A DNA stretch of 19,823 nucleotides, taken from the NCBI GenBank assembly GCA_002398105.1, contig DHCD01000004.1, forward strand, positions 1 to 19,823, read 5' to 3'. Each line of letters begins with the position of its first letter. Position 1 is the first letter of the stretch. Position numbers and translations under genes: made by a program. Shown in pieces: positions 6,952 to 15,713 of this stretch. Below the pieces are notes generated by a model. That model was not told the origin of the DNA, ran no database searches, and saw only the letters and a program-made list of their open reading frames with translations. This DNA comes from Syntrophomonas sp. UBA4911 (lineage in GTDB: Bacteria; Bacillota; Syntrophomonadia; Syntrophomonadales; Syntrophomonadaceae).

Positions 6952-7620
6952 TTGAATACCAGAATAAGAAATGTAATTATCCGCATGATAATATCCATTA
7001 CCGTATTCATATATATAAGCTATCTGGCCTGGCAAAGCCTTCCCCGCTTTGATTTTAAAGTGATTATGGCCTTTTTTGCTGTTTTTCTGGTCTGGTCGGT
7101 TATTGAAACTCTGATTTATCAGGACCCTGATACCCTGGCGGCAGAAGACGGAGACCGGCGTTCCTATGTATATCTGCAGCTTTCGTCACTGCTGGTTCTG
7201 CTTTATGCCTTGATGGACTTTATGGAATACCATTTCAGCCGCATGGATGCTTGGGAGCCGGGTATTATAATTGCCGGGTTTGTTGTTTTCTTATTGAACT
7301 CGGTTCTGCGTTATCACGCCATCACTACCCTGGGATCATTTTATAATCCCCGGGTGGCGATCTACCAGGAGCATACTCTTATTACCGCCGGTATTTACCG
7401 CAGTATAAGGCATCCCATGTATCTCAGCGCTATTCTAAATGTTATGGCGATTTCCCTTATTTTCAGCTCCTGGGGAGCTCTCCTGATAATGCTGTTTGCG
7501 GTTTTGCCCGCAGTAGTTTATCGTATTAAAGTAGAGGAAGAATTCCTGCTCAAACACCTGGGAAGCGAGTACCAGGTCTATAGGGAGCAGAGCAAGAGAA
7601 TGATTCCGGGAATCTGGTAA
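6952..7620 (+). CDS. Membrane methyltransferase of the isoprenylcysteine carboxyl methyltransferase (ICMT/PEMT-like) family
   Basis: 222 residues with about five membrane segments (roughly 10-28, 36-52, 76-92, 104-120, 160-190). The C-terminal half has the ICMT-type SAM-binding signature: LITAGIYRSIRHPMYLS (143-159), then VEEEFLLKHLGSEYQVY (194-210) and a terminal PGIW. Bacterial members methylate small lipids or isoprenoid-type substrates, but substrates cannot be read from sequence, and bacteria lack the prenylated CaaX proteins of the eukaryotic enzyme. The start is TTG at 6952 with AGGGAGG at 6935-6941. It lies between nadE and yebC (29 and 20 nt gaps), a neighbourhood that gives no functional hint. 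Confidence 0.8.
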   Translation: MNTRIRNVIIRMIISITVFIYISYLAWQSLPRFDFKVIMAFFAVFLVWSVIETLIYQDPDTLAAEDGDRRSYVYLQLSSLLVLLYALMDFMEYHFSRMDAWEPGIIIAGFVVFLLNSVLRYHAITTLGSFYNPRVAIYQEHTLITAGIYRSIRHPMYLSAILNVMAISLIFSSWGALLIMLFAVLPAVVYRIKVEEEFLLKHLGSEYQVYREQSKRMIPGIW

Positions 7621-7640
7621 TCAGTTAAGGAGGTACATGC

Positions 7641-8396
7641 ATGTCAGGACACTCAAAGTGGGCCAATATTAAGCACAAAAAGGCAAGGTCCGACGAGAAA
7701 AGGGGAAAAGAATTTACCAAAGTAGCCAAGGAGATAACCATAGCCGTTAGAACCGGCGGCGGTGGCGACCCGGAAGCAAACTCCAAATTAAAGCTCGCTA
7801 TTCAAAAAGCTAAAGCCATCAACATGCCCAACGAAAATATTGCCCGGGCGATTAAAAAAGGTACCGGCGAGATGGAAAGTGAAGCCATAGAGGAAATCTT
7901 ATACGAAGGCTATGCCCCGGGAGGGGTGGCTATATTGCTGGATATTGCTACTGATAACCGTAACCGCACTGCTTCGGAAATACGCCATCTTTTTTCCAAG
8001 AACAATGGCAATCTGGGTGAAAGCGGATGTGTGGCCTGGATGTTTAAAAGGGCTGGCTTTATGAGTATAAACAGGGAAGAGCTGTCCCTGGATGAAGAAG
8101 AACTGATGCTGGCCGCACTGGATTTGGGAGCCGATGATGTGCGCGAAGAGGAGGAAAGCTTCGAAGTTATAACCTCTCCGGAAGCTTTCATGGAGGTTAA
8201 AGAGGGGCTGGAAGCTCAGGGAATTAAGCTGGAAGACGCCGATATTGTAATGCTGCCTGAGAACAGTGTGGAAGTCAACGACCTGGATACGGCCGCCAAA
8301 ATAATAAAACTGGTCGACTTGCTGGAAGACCACGACGATGTGCAAAACGTATATTCAAACATATCCATACCGGATGAGATTATGGATCAGCTATAA
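7641..8396 (+). CDS. yebC: YebC/PmpR-family protein (DUF28/TACO1 family)
   Basis: 251 residues, full length for the family. The N-terminus MSGHSKWANIKHKKARSDEKRGK is highly characteristic, as are NMPNENIARAIKKGTGE (56-72), YEGYAPGGVAILLDIATDN (88-106) and the acidic C-terminal half. The family was long called transcriptional regulators; recent work in bacteria and mitochondria points to helping ribosomes translate difficult stretches such as polyproline. It starts at ATG 7641 after a near-perfect AAGGAGGT at 7626-7633. In many bacteria yebC lies beside ruvC, as here, with bofC inserted between. A long perfect hairpin follows 22 nt after the stop. Confidence 0.95.
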   Translation: MSGHSKWANIKHKKARSDEKRGKEFTKVAKEITIAVRTGGGGDPEANSKLKLAIQKAKAINMPNENIARAIKKGTGEMESEAIEEILYEGYAPGGVAILLDIATDNRNRTASEIRHLFSKNNGNLGESGCVAWMFKRAGFMSINREELSLDEEELMLAALDLGADDVREEEESFEVITSPEAFMEVKEGLEAQGIKLEDADIVMLPENSVEVNDLDTAAKIIKLVDLLEDHDDVQNVYSNISIPDEIMDQL

Positions 8397-8418
8397 GGCT
8401 GGATCTGACAAAAAGACT

Positions 8419-8474
8419 GACAAAGAGAGGGTTCTTATGTCGTCACAGGACGACATAAGAACCCTCTCTTTGTC
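8419..8474. repeat. Perfect 26-bp inverted repeat with 4-nt loop
   Basis: The arm at 8419-8444 (beginning GACAAAGAGAGGGTTCTTAT) is perfectly complementary to 8449-8474 around the loop ACAG. It lies 22 nt after yebC and 101 nt before bofC. It may terminate yebC transcription, but no T run follows directly (the next T-rich stretch is at 8488-8493), and the stem is far longer than a normal terminator. It could instead be a copy of an interspersed palindromic element. Confidence 0.9.
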
Positions 8475-8526
8475 GCTTGTGATCCCATTTTTCATTACCC
8501 ACACCTCCTGCAATCAGCGCCAGCCT

Positions 8527-8556
8527 GTATAGGGCAGGAATCTATTGGAAAGAATA
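8527..8556 (+). promoter_or_regulatory. Possible forespore (sigma-F/sigma-G type) promoter for bofC
   Basis: GTATA (8527-8531), 15 bp, then GGAAAGAATA (8547-8556). This fits the sigma-F pattern as I recall it (GYATA, about 15 bp, GGNNANANTA). The Bacillus bofC gene is forespore-expressed, so the match is biologically sensible. Against it, the RNA would start near 8563, leaving only about 13 nt before the ATG with the ribosome site GAGGTG at the very 5' end. Confidence 0.38.
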
Positions 8557-8575
8557 ATAAATGAGGTGAAAAGTA

Positions 8576-9136
8576 ATGAAAAGCAAAAGGATTTTAACCA
8601 TGATGGCAGTAGCTGTCATTATGGCCGGAACCGTCAGCGGCTTTATCTTAAGTGACATTTTCAGCGATGTAAGCAGCAATAAAAAACCGGTAATTGAAAT
8701 AGGTGATAAAGAGAAAGTAGCCGGATCCCAGACTGATATAATCTATGAAAGGGAATATGAAAAATGCGGGCATACCGTGGTTTCACCTTTTGATAAGGCT
8801 AAAGATCTGGAAGGAAAAAATATTCATCAAATCCGGAAAGTCTACAGTTCCGACCTGGGCTACACTATCAGCTGGCAGGGCAATACCCTGATTATACACC
8901 AGCGTATAAACCAATTCTGCCCGGCGGACAAAGATATATACCGATTGAAGGAATTTCAGGGTATGGTCGCTATTTACCGGGGGATAGAGCAGGAGGAAGT
9001 GTTGGAAAGAGTGACCGAAATCCGTATGGATTCACTGCCGGCTCCGGTCCAGGAAGACATAAGGCGGGATAAGTTTGTTTTTAAAGACCGGGATACCCTG
9101 AATGATGCCCTGGAAAACTTTGACGAGTATTTGTAA
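8576..9136 (+). CDS. bofC: BofC-like sporulation protein (bypass-of-forespore C)
   Basis: 186 residues with an N-terminal signal-anchor helix (about 5-25), then an exported domain. The YEREYEKCGHTVV stretch (57-69) and YRLKEFQGMVAIYRG (122-136) match the clostridial proteins annotated as having a BofC C-terminal domain. Bacillus BofC acts in the space between forespore and mother cell to restrain SpoIVB, the protease that triggers sigma-K activation; whether that holds here is inference. Two cysteines (Cys64 and Cys115) in the exported part could form a disulfide. GAGGTG at 8563-8568 precedes ATG 8576. The gene is separated from yebC and ruvC by about 180 and 220 nt and appears to be its own unit. 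Confidence 0.72.
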   Translation: MKSKRILTMMAVAVIMAGTVSGFILSDIFSDVSSNKKPVIEIGDKEKVAGSQTDIIYEREYEKCGHTVVSPFDKAKDLEGKNIHQIRKVYSSDLGYTISWQGNTLIIHQRINQFCPADKDIYRLKEFQGMVAIYRGIEQEEVLERVTEIRMDSLPAPVQEDIRRDKFVFKDRDTLNDALENFDEYL

Positions 9137-9166
9137 ACGACAACCTGATTGTAGAAACTATTTTTT

Positions 9167-9234
9167 GACGCGGAATACCGGAAATCCAAGGGAATACGTA
9201 AAAAATACTCCCCGGTTCCATGAGATTCCGCGTC
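9167..9234. repeat. Intergenic CGCGGAA inverted repeat, copy A
   Basis: GACGCGGAAT (9167-9176) pairs with ATTCCGCGTC (9225-9234); inside, ACCGG (9177-9181) can pair with CCGGT (9212-9216). The interior GGGAATACG is shared with a second element at 19740-19800. It sits 30 nt after bofC, with TATTTT following the right arm, so it may also act as a weak terminator. The remaining intergenic sequence (to 9356) is AT-rich and holds the ruvC ribosome site AGGGGAAGG at 9341-9349. Confidence 0.75.
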
Positions 9235-9356
9235 TATTTTCGCATTAATCCCGCTGTTCTTCGCTATTTTGCCTTGCTTTAAATTAACAGAGTTATAGTA
9301 GTCGGGGCGTTTTTAAAGTAATATATAAGGTAGTATTTATAGGGGAAGGCAAAAAG

Positions 9357-9857
9357 ATGAGGGCTTTGGGGATTGACCCGGGTACTGCCACAACCGGTTA
9401 TGGTATTGTGGATTACCTGACAGGTAAGGAAAAATTAGTGCATTACGGTACTATCAGGACAGCGGCCGGAGTGGACATGCCGATTCGGCTTTACCAGATT
9501 AAGCGTGAACTGGACCGGCTGCTGGAAGAGTACCAGCCGGACGTGGTGGCGGTAGAAGAATTGTTTTATAATCGCAATTCCAAGACGGTCATAACTGTGG
9601 CCCAGAGTCGGGGAGTAGTCCTGATGACTGCCGCGGCGGCCGGTCTGCCGATTGCGGAATACACTCCTCTGCAGGTTAAGCAATCCGTGGTAGGTTACGG
9701 TAATGCCGATAAAAGGCAGGTCCAGCTCATGGTGCAGCGAATTCTGAGCATGAAGGATATTCCCCGCCCGGATGATGCAGCCGATGCGCTGGCGATTGCC
9801 GTTTGTTGTTTGCATTCCTATCGCCTCTCCCGCTATATAAAGGATGGGAATTTATGA
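9357..9857 (+). CDS. ruvC: Holliday junction resolvase RuvC
   Basis: 166 residues. This endonuclease cuts Holliday junctions symmetrically after RuvAB branch migration. The RNase H-like active site is complete: Asp7 (LGIDPGTATTGYG, 4-16), Glu67 (VAVEELF), and Asp140 and Asp143 in RPDDAADALAIA (137-148), corresponding to the four acidic residues of E. coli RuvC. KQSVVGYGNADKRQVQ (108-123) matches the family's basic segment. ATG 9357 follows AGGGGAAGG. The stop overlaps the ruvA start by 4 nt (ATGA at 9854-9857), indicating translational coupling. Confidence 0.97.
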   Translation: MRALGIDPGTATTGYGIVDYLTGKEKLVHYGTIRTAAGVDMPIRLYQIKRELDRLLEEYQPDVVAVEELFYNRNSKTVITVAQSRGVVLMTAAAAGLPIAEYTPLQVKQSVVGYGNADKRQVQLMVQRILSMKDIPRPDDAADALAIAVCCLHSYRLSRYIKDGNL

Positions 9858-10453
9858 TAGCATTGGTCAAGGGTTTCATATTTGAGCAACGGGATGATAT
9901 GGTCGTAGTAGATGTAAATGGAGTAGGCTATGAAGTGATTATGTGTCCCCGGGCGGCAGCCAAGCTGCCGGGTCCGGGCAAGAGCATATTGCTGTACACT
10001 CATCTGCAGGTGCTGGAAAATGATTTTAAGCTGTATGGTTTCCCGGAAAGAGAAGAACTGCATCTTTTTAAGCTGCTGCTGGGGGTCTCCGGCCTGGGCG
10101 CCAAAAGCGCCCTGAATATCCTGGATTTTATTGATCCCGGGGGCTTTTACCAGGCTATCGTCAGCCAGGATGAAAAACTGCTTATAAAAATACCGGGGAT
10201 TGGCAAGAGAACTGCCGGCCGTCTGATTTTTGAGCTCAAGAACAAGATCGGGCAGAAGCAACTGGCGGTTTTACCTGACCGGGATGACAACAGCCTGAAT
10301 GATGTTTTGGAAGCTCTGGAAACTTTGGGATATGGGCGCAGTGAGATTTTTCCCCTGGTTATGGAGATGCAGGCCCGGGGAGAACTGGGCGCCGATGGGG
10401 AAGAGAACTTAAAAAAGGTTCTTAAAGCCCGGGCCCGGCAGATGAAGGGATAG
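9854..10453 (+). CDS. ruvA: Holliday junction branch migration protein RuvA
   Basis: 199 residues, the usual length. RuvA tetramers bind four-way junctions and load the RuvB motor. Domains: OB-fold (1-62), then two helix-hairpin-helix motifs, LLGVSGLGAKSALNIL (75-90) and IKIPGIGKRTAGRLI (111-125), and a C-terminal RuvB-contacting domain (about 145-199; LNDVLEALETLGYG). I start at ATG 9854, where MIALVKG is the typical N-terminus; the frame is open 17 codons further upstream, but that lies inside ruvC. It overlaps the ruvC stop and is 15 nt upstream of ruvB. Confidence 0.97.
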   Translation: MIALVKGFIFEQRDDMVVVDVNGVGYEVIMCPRAAAKLPGPGKSILLYTHLQVLENDFKLYGFPEREELHLFKLLLGVSGLGAKSALNILDFIDPGGFYQAIVSQDEKLLIKIPGIGKRTAGRLIFELKNKIGQKQLAVLPDRDDNSLNDVLEALETLGYGRSEIFPLVMEMQARGELGADGEENLKKVLKARARQMKG

Positions 10454-10468
10454 GATGGGGGTGCAAAT

Positions 10469-11497
10469 ATGCAGGACGACAGGTTGATATCATCGCACTG
10501 GCAGGAAGAAGATGACAGTGCGGAGTCCTCTATCCGGCCATTAAGACTGGCTGATTATATAGGTCAGGAAAAGGTTAAGGAGAACATCAGCATCTTTATT
10601 GAGGCCGCCCAGGAGAGGGGAGAGAGCCTGGACCATGTGCTGTTAAGCGGCCCTCCGGGATTGGGCAAGACTACCCTGGCCAGTATTGTGGCAGCCGAAT
10701 TGGGAAAACCTATCCGCAAAACTTCAGGCCCGGCCATTGAGCGCCCGGGTGATTTGGCCGCTATATTAACTAATCTTGAACCCGGGGAAATACTTTTTAT
10801 TGATGAAATCCATCGCCTGAACCGTAGTGTGGAAGAGATCATGTACCCGGCCATGGAAGATAATGCTATTGATATAATAATCGGTAAAGGGCCGGCGGCC
10901 CGAACCTTGAGGCTGGAACTGCCTCCTTTTACCCTGATCGGAGCGACCACCCGGCCCGGGCTGTTGAGCTCCCCGCTCCGGGATCGATTCGGCATAAACT
11001 GTCGTTTGGACTTTTATACGGTTCAGGACTTAAGTCAAATAATTCTTAGAGCGGCGGGAATTCTTGGCCTGACTATAGATGATGAGGGAGCCTGGGCTAT
11101 CGGCCAACGTTCCCGGGGTACCCCGCGGGTAGCCAACCGCCTCTTAAAAAGGGTGCGGGATTTTGCTTTGGTGCGGGCCGATGGTATAATTGATCGGGAT
11201 GTGGCTTTGCGGGCTCTTGATTTGTTGGAGATAGACACCTATGGACTGGATACCATGGATCGCCTGATACTGGAGGCCATTATTTATAAATTCGGAGGCG
11301 GTCCGGTTGGCTTGGAAACGCTGGCAGCAGCCGTATCCGAGGAAAGTGATACTTTAACCGACGTCTATGAGCCCTACCTGTTAAAACTGGGCTTTATTCA
11401 GAAAACTCCCCGCGGACGGGTTGCCACCGAACACGCCTATCGCCATCTGGGCTGCCCGGTGCAGAAAACCCCGGAGGGCAACCTCTTCAAGGATTAG
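10469..11497 (+). CDS. ruvB: Holliday junction branch migration ATPase RuvB
   Basis: 342 residues, full length. This AAA+ hexameric motor pulls DNA through the RuvA-bound junction. Walker A is GPPGLGKTT (61-69), Walker B is LFIDEIH (109-115), sensor 1 lies in GATT (158-161), the expected arginine finger in SPLRDRFG (167-174), and sensor 2 in GTPRVANR (217-224). The C-terminal winged helix ends with [16 protein letters not shown] (313-328), typical of the family. The start at ATG 10469 is supported by GGGGGTG upstream. Third gene of ruvCAB; queH follows 26 nt downstream. Confidence 0.98.
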   Translation: MQDDRLISSHWQEEDDSAESSIRPLRLADYIGQEKVKENISIFIEAAQERGESLDHVLLSGPPGLGKTTLASIVAAELGKPIRKTSGPAIERPGDLAAILTNLEPGEILFIDEIHRLNRSVEEIMYPAMEDNAIDIIIGKGPAARTLRLELPPFTLIGATTRPGLLSSPLRDRFGINCRLDFYTVQDLSQIILRAAGILGLTIDDEGAWAIGQRSRGTPRVANRLLKRVRDFALVRADGIIDRDVALRALDLLEIDTYGLDTMDRLILEAIIYKFGGGPVGLETLAAAVSEESDTLTDVYEPYLLKLGFIQKTPRGRVATEHAYRHLGCPVQKTPEGNLFKD

Positions 11498-11523
11498 GTA
11501 ATACTAGATGCAAGGTGATCTTT

Positions 11524-12087
11524 ATGCCGAAAGTGCTTCTTCATATTTGCTGTGGTCCCTGTGCCACTTATCCGGTACCGGTTTTGCGGGAACAGGGATA
11601 TGATGTCAGGGGATATTTCTATAATCCCAATATCCACCCTTACAGCGAGTATCTCAAACGCCGGGAGGCTCTGGAGGACTTTGCCCGCCAGACTGATCTG
11701 CCGGTTATCTATGACGAAAAATACAACCCGGTGCAGTACTTTCAAAATATCTCCTATCGGGAAAGCCGGCGCTGCTTATTTTGCTACCGGCTGCGCCTGG
11801 AACAGGCGGCCCATATTGCCAAAAAGGGAAAATTTGATTATTTCACCACTACCCTGCTGGTGAGCAAATACCAGAAGCACCAGCAGATAAAGGAAGTGGG
11901 GGAGACCATGGGGGACAAGTACAAAGTACCGTTTCTCTACCAGGATTTCCGCGAGGGATTTAAAGAGACGGTTACGAGATCGAAAGCAATGGGCCTTTAC
12001 CGCCAGCAATATTGCGGCTGCCTCTACAGCGAGATGGAGCGCTATGCTCCCCGCGATTTGGTCAGGGAAGTATTCCCTAAGGAATAG
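11524..12087 (+). CDS. queH: Epoxyqueuosine reductase QueH (formerly DUF208)
   Basis: 187 residues. QueH reduces epoxyqueuosine to queuosine in tRNA, the last step of the pathway, and is unrelated to the cobalamin enzyme QueG. Hallmarks are LLHICCGPCATYPV (5-18; Cys9, Cys10, Cys13), YNPNIHPYSEYLKR (33-46), the ESRRCLFCYRLRL block (80-92; Cys84, Cys87) and YCGCLYSE (163-170; Cys164, Cys166), which supply the iron-sulfur and redox cysteines. A GTG at 11515 is in frame, but AAGGTGAT at 11512-11519 serves as ribosome site for ATG 11524, which I choose. It follows ruvB closely and is separated from queA only by an intergenic region and the DUF2905 gene, consistent with a queuosine role. Confidence 0.93.
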   Translation: MPKVLLHICCGPCATYPVPVLREQGYDVRGYFYNPNIHPYSEYLKRREALEDFARQTDLPVIYDEKYNPVQYFQNISYRESRRCLFCYRLRLEQAAHIAKKGKFDYFTTTLLVSKYQKHQQIKEVGETMGDKYKVPFLYQDFREGFKETVTRSKAMGLYRQQYCGCLYSEMERYAPRDLVREVFPKE

Positions 12088-12133
12088 GACTGTATAAAAA
12101 AACGGGACAATTATGATTCTACTGCAAAAACTC

Positions 12134-12191
12134 GGTTTGGATGCATAAATATGCAGGAGTCTTGGCGACGGAATATTTATGCATCCAAACC
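12134..12191. repeat. 19-bp inverted repeat containing two ARG-box-like palindromes
   Basis: The arm 12134-12152 (GGTTTGGATGCATAAATAT) is perfectly complementary to 12173-12191, with a 20-nt loop. The left arm also begins a palindrome of its own, TGCATAAATATGCA (12142-12155), and the right side holds GGAATATTTATGCA (12170-12183). Both have the half-site spacing of arginine-repressor boxes (TGAAT, 4 bp, ATTCA) with changes. It could be a protein operator or a structured RNA element; it lacks a T tract, so a terminator is less likely. Confidence 0.7.
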
Positions 12192-12198
12192 ATTACGT

Positions 12199-12204
12199 TA
12201 TAAT
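12199..12204 (+). promoter_or_regulatory. Possible -10 element for the DUF2905-queA-tgt operon
   Basis: A perfect TATAAT lies 69 nt before the DUF2905 gene, in the largest gap of this cluster. The -35 position at 17-bp spacing (TTTATG, 12176-12181) is poor and lies inside the right arm of the inverted repeat, so the promoter may depend on or be controlled by a protein bound there. Confidence 0.35.
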
Positions 12205-12267
12205 TTTTCACAGCGGAGCCAATTATAAAATTAGAAACCGTGTGATTCCGATCCGGAGGTATGGTGA

Positions 12268-12498
12268 TTGGGTATGAACCTTGAAGCTATGGCGAAAATA
12301 TTAATAGGAATGGGGTTATTTATCATACTGGCGGGTATTATGCTGTATGGACTGTCCCGCCTGGGCCTGTACGGCATTAAGATACCAGGGGATATTTATA
12401 TCCGCAAAGAGAACTTCAGCTTTTATTTTCCGGTAGTATCATGTATCCTGATAAGCCTGCTCCTTACTTTGATCATTAACCTGATAGGCAGGCGCTGA
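12268..12498 (+). CDS. DUF2905 family small membrane protein
   Basis: 76 residues with two membrane helices (about 8-28 and 52-72) joined by the conserved-looking segment LGLYGIKIPGDIYIRKENFSF, of which GxxPGDI is the DUF2905 hallmark. Function is unknown. TTG 12268 is preferred because CCGGAGGT at 12253-12260 is 7 nt away; ATG 12274, two codons in, is the alternative. The queA start is only 3 nt after the stop, so the two are co-transcribed and probably translationally coupled. DUF2905 genes often lie near ruvB/queA in Firmicutes and other bacteria, but no link to tRNA modification has been shown to my knowledge. Confidence 0.85.
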   Translation: MGMNLEAMAKILIGMGLFIILAGIMLYGLSRLGLYGIKIPGDIYIRKENFSFYFPVVSCILISLLLTLIINLIGRR

Positions 12499-12501
12499 TA
12501 T

Positions 12502-14681
<2,180 letters not shown>

Positions 14682-14742
14682 CAAGAGGATTCAGCCTGCA
14701 GGTAAAGAATATTAATAAAGTTTGCTAAGGAGTGATTATCAG

Positions 14743-15015
14743 ATGAACAATAGCCAAGGTTGGGTGTCTATGCTGATTTACTTGGGGGCGTTTATAGCCA
14801 TTTTTTATTTTTTCCTGGTAATGCCCCGTAAAAAAGAAGAAAAAAAGCACAGGTCCCTGCTGGAAAGTCTCAAGAAAGGAGATAAGGTAGTATCTATCGG
14901 CGGAATTAACGGAACCGTCAGCCGCATAAAAGATGATACCGTGATGTTGAAAGTCAATGAAAATAGCGAAATTGAATTGCTGAAAAAAGCTGTAGCCTAC
15001 AGGATTGAGGACTGA
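14743..15015 (+). CDS. yajC: Sec translocase accessory subunit YajC
   Basis: 90 residues with one membrane helix (about 8-26, ending in FFLVMPRKKEEKKH) and a small soluble domain containing LKKGDKVVSIGGINGTVSRI (43-62), the classic YajC pattern. YajC associates with SecDF. ATG 14743 is chosen over an in-frame TTG at 14722 because AAGGAG (14727-14732) lies between them at proper distance. It follows tgt by 61 nt, the usual tgt-yajC-secD-secF arrangement, and precedes the HD-domain gene by 7 nt. Confidence 0.95.
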   Translation: MNNSQGWVSMLIYLGAFIAIFYFFLVMPRKKEEKKHRSLLESLKKGDKVVSIGGINGTVSRIKDDTVMLKVNENSEIELLKKAVAYRIED

Positions 15016-15022
15016 CAGGCGA

Positions 15023-15682
15023 ATGGTAAGCCTGGAGGATGTCAAGCAGAATCGGGTGGTAAAAACTTTCATTGAAAAGGGTAATGAACATCTTGGTGTA
15101 ATGGGATATACTGATCACGGATATCTGCATTTATCCCTGGTAAGCCGGCTCAGTCAGGAAATAATGCTTAAGTTGGGTTATGAGCAGCGTATCGCCGAGC
15201 TTGCAGGAATTGCGGGTTATATACACGACCTGGGCAATGTAATCAATCGTAATGGACACAGTCAGAGCGGAGCTCTGATGGCGCAGGAGATCCTGCGCCG
15301 GATGGGTATGGATGTCAAAGAAGTAGCTATAATATGTGCAGCGGTAGGCAACCATGATGAAGGCAGCGGACACCCGGTTAATGAAGTGGCGGCGGCTCTT
15401 ATCCTGGCAGACAAGTCTCATGTACATAGAAACCGGGTACGCAACCTGGATGTGGCTACTTTTGATATCCACGATCGGGTAAATTATGCGGTGGAATATT
15501 CGATTCTGAACATTGATGAGGAGAATCGGGTTATCAGCATGGAACTGGCTATTGATACCAGTATCTGCCCGGTAATGGAATACTTTGAAATTTTCCTGAG
15601 CCGCATGCTTATGTGCCGCCGGGCCGCTAATTTTTTGAACTGTGAATTTGAATTGATTATTAATGGAGCCAGGTTATTATAG
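15023..15682 (+). CDS. HD-domain metal-dependent phosphohydrolase of unknown substrate
   Basis: 219 residues. The HD-superfamily metal site is complete: His32, His68-Asp69 (GYIHDLGN, 65-72), His79, His111 (VGNHDEG, 108-114) and Asp130 (ILADKSHVHR, 127-136). The fold covers about 20-150; the C-terminal 70 residues (NYAVEYSILNIDEENRV onward) form a small extra domain with no recognised signature. Such proteins hydrolyse phosphate esters or nucleotides, but there is no GYP motif of cyclic-di-GMP phosphodiesterases and no RelA/SpoT-type synthetase domain. ATG 15023 has only a weak ribosome site (CAGGCGA) but lies 7 nt after the yajC stop, suggesting coupling; TTG 15005 overlapping yajC is less likely. 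It sits inside the yajC-secDF operon. Confidence 0.82.
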   Translation: MVSLEDVKQNRVVKTFIEKGNEHLGVMGYTDHGYLHLSLVSRLSQEIMLKLGYEQRIAELAGIAGYIHDLGNVINRNGHSQSGALMAQEILRRMGMDVKEVAIICAAVGNHDEGSGHPVNEVAAALILADKSHVHRNRVRNLDVATFDIHDRVNYAVEYSILNIDEENRVISMELAIDTSICPVMEYFEIFLSRMLMCRRAANFLNCEFELIINGARLL

Positions 15683-15713
15683 AGGTTAAGCAGTTGGAAG
15701 GAGGATACAAACG

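Noticed and set aside
8419..8474. CRISPR repeat
   Set aside because: Single inverted structure with no regularly spaced direct repeats or cas genes.
9269..9299. TTGCCT...TATAGT as a ruvC promoter
   Set aside because: The 19-bp spacing is too long and the -35 imperfect; other AT-rich boxes nearby (TATAAG at 9324) lack a -35. A promoter is likely in 9240-9340 but cannot be placed.
12134..12191. preQ1 riboswitch before the queuosine genes
   Set aside because: The short preQ1-I consensus with its C-rich loop and A-rich tail is not present; the element is a simple perfect inverted repeat.
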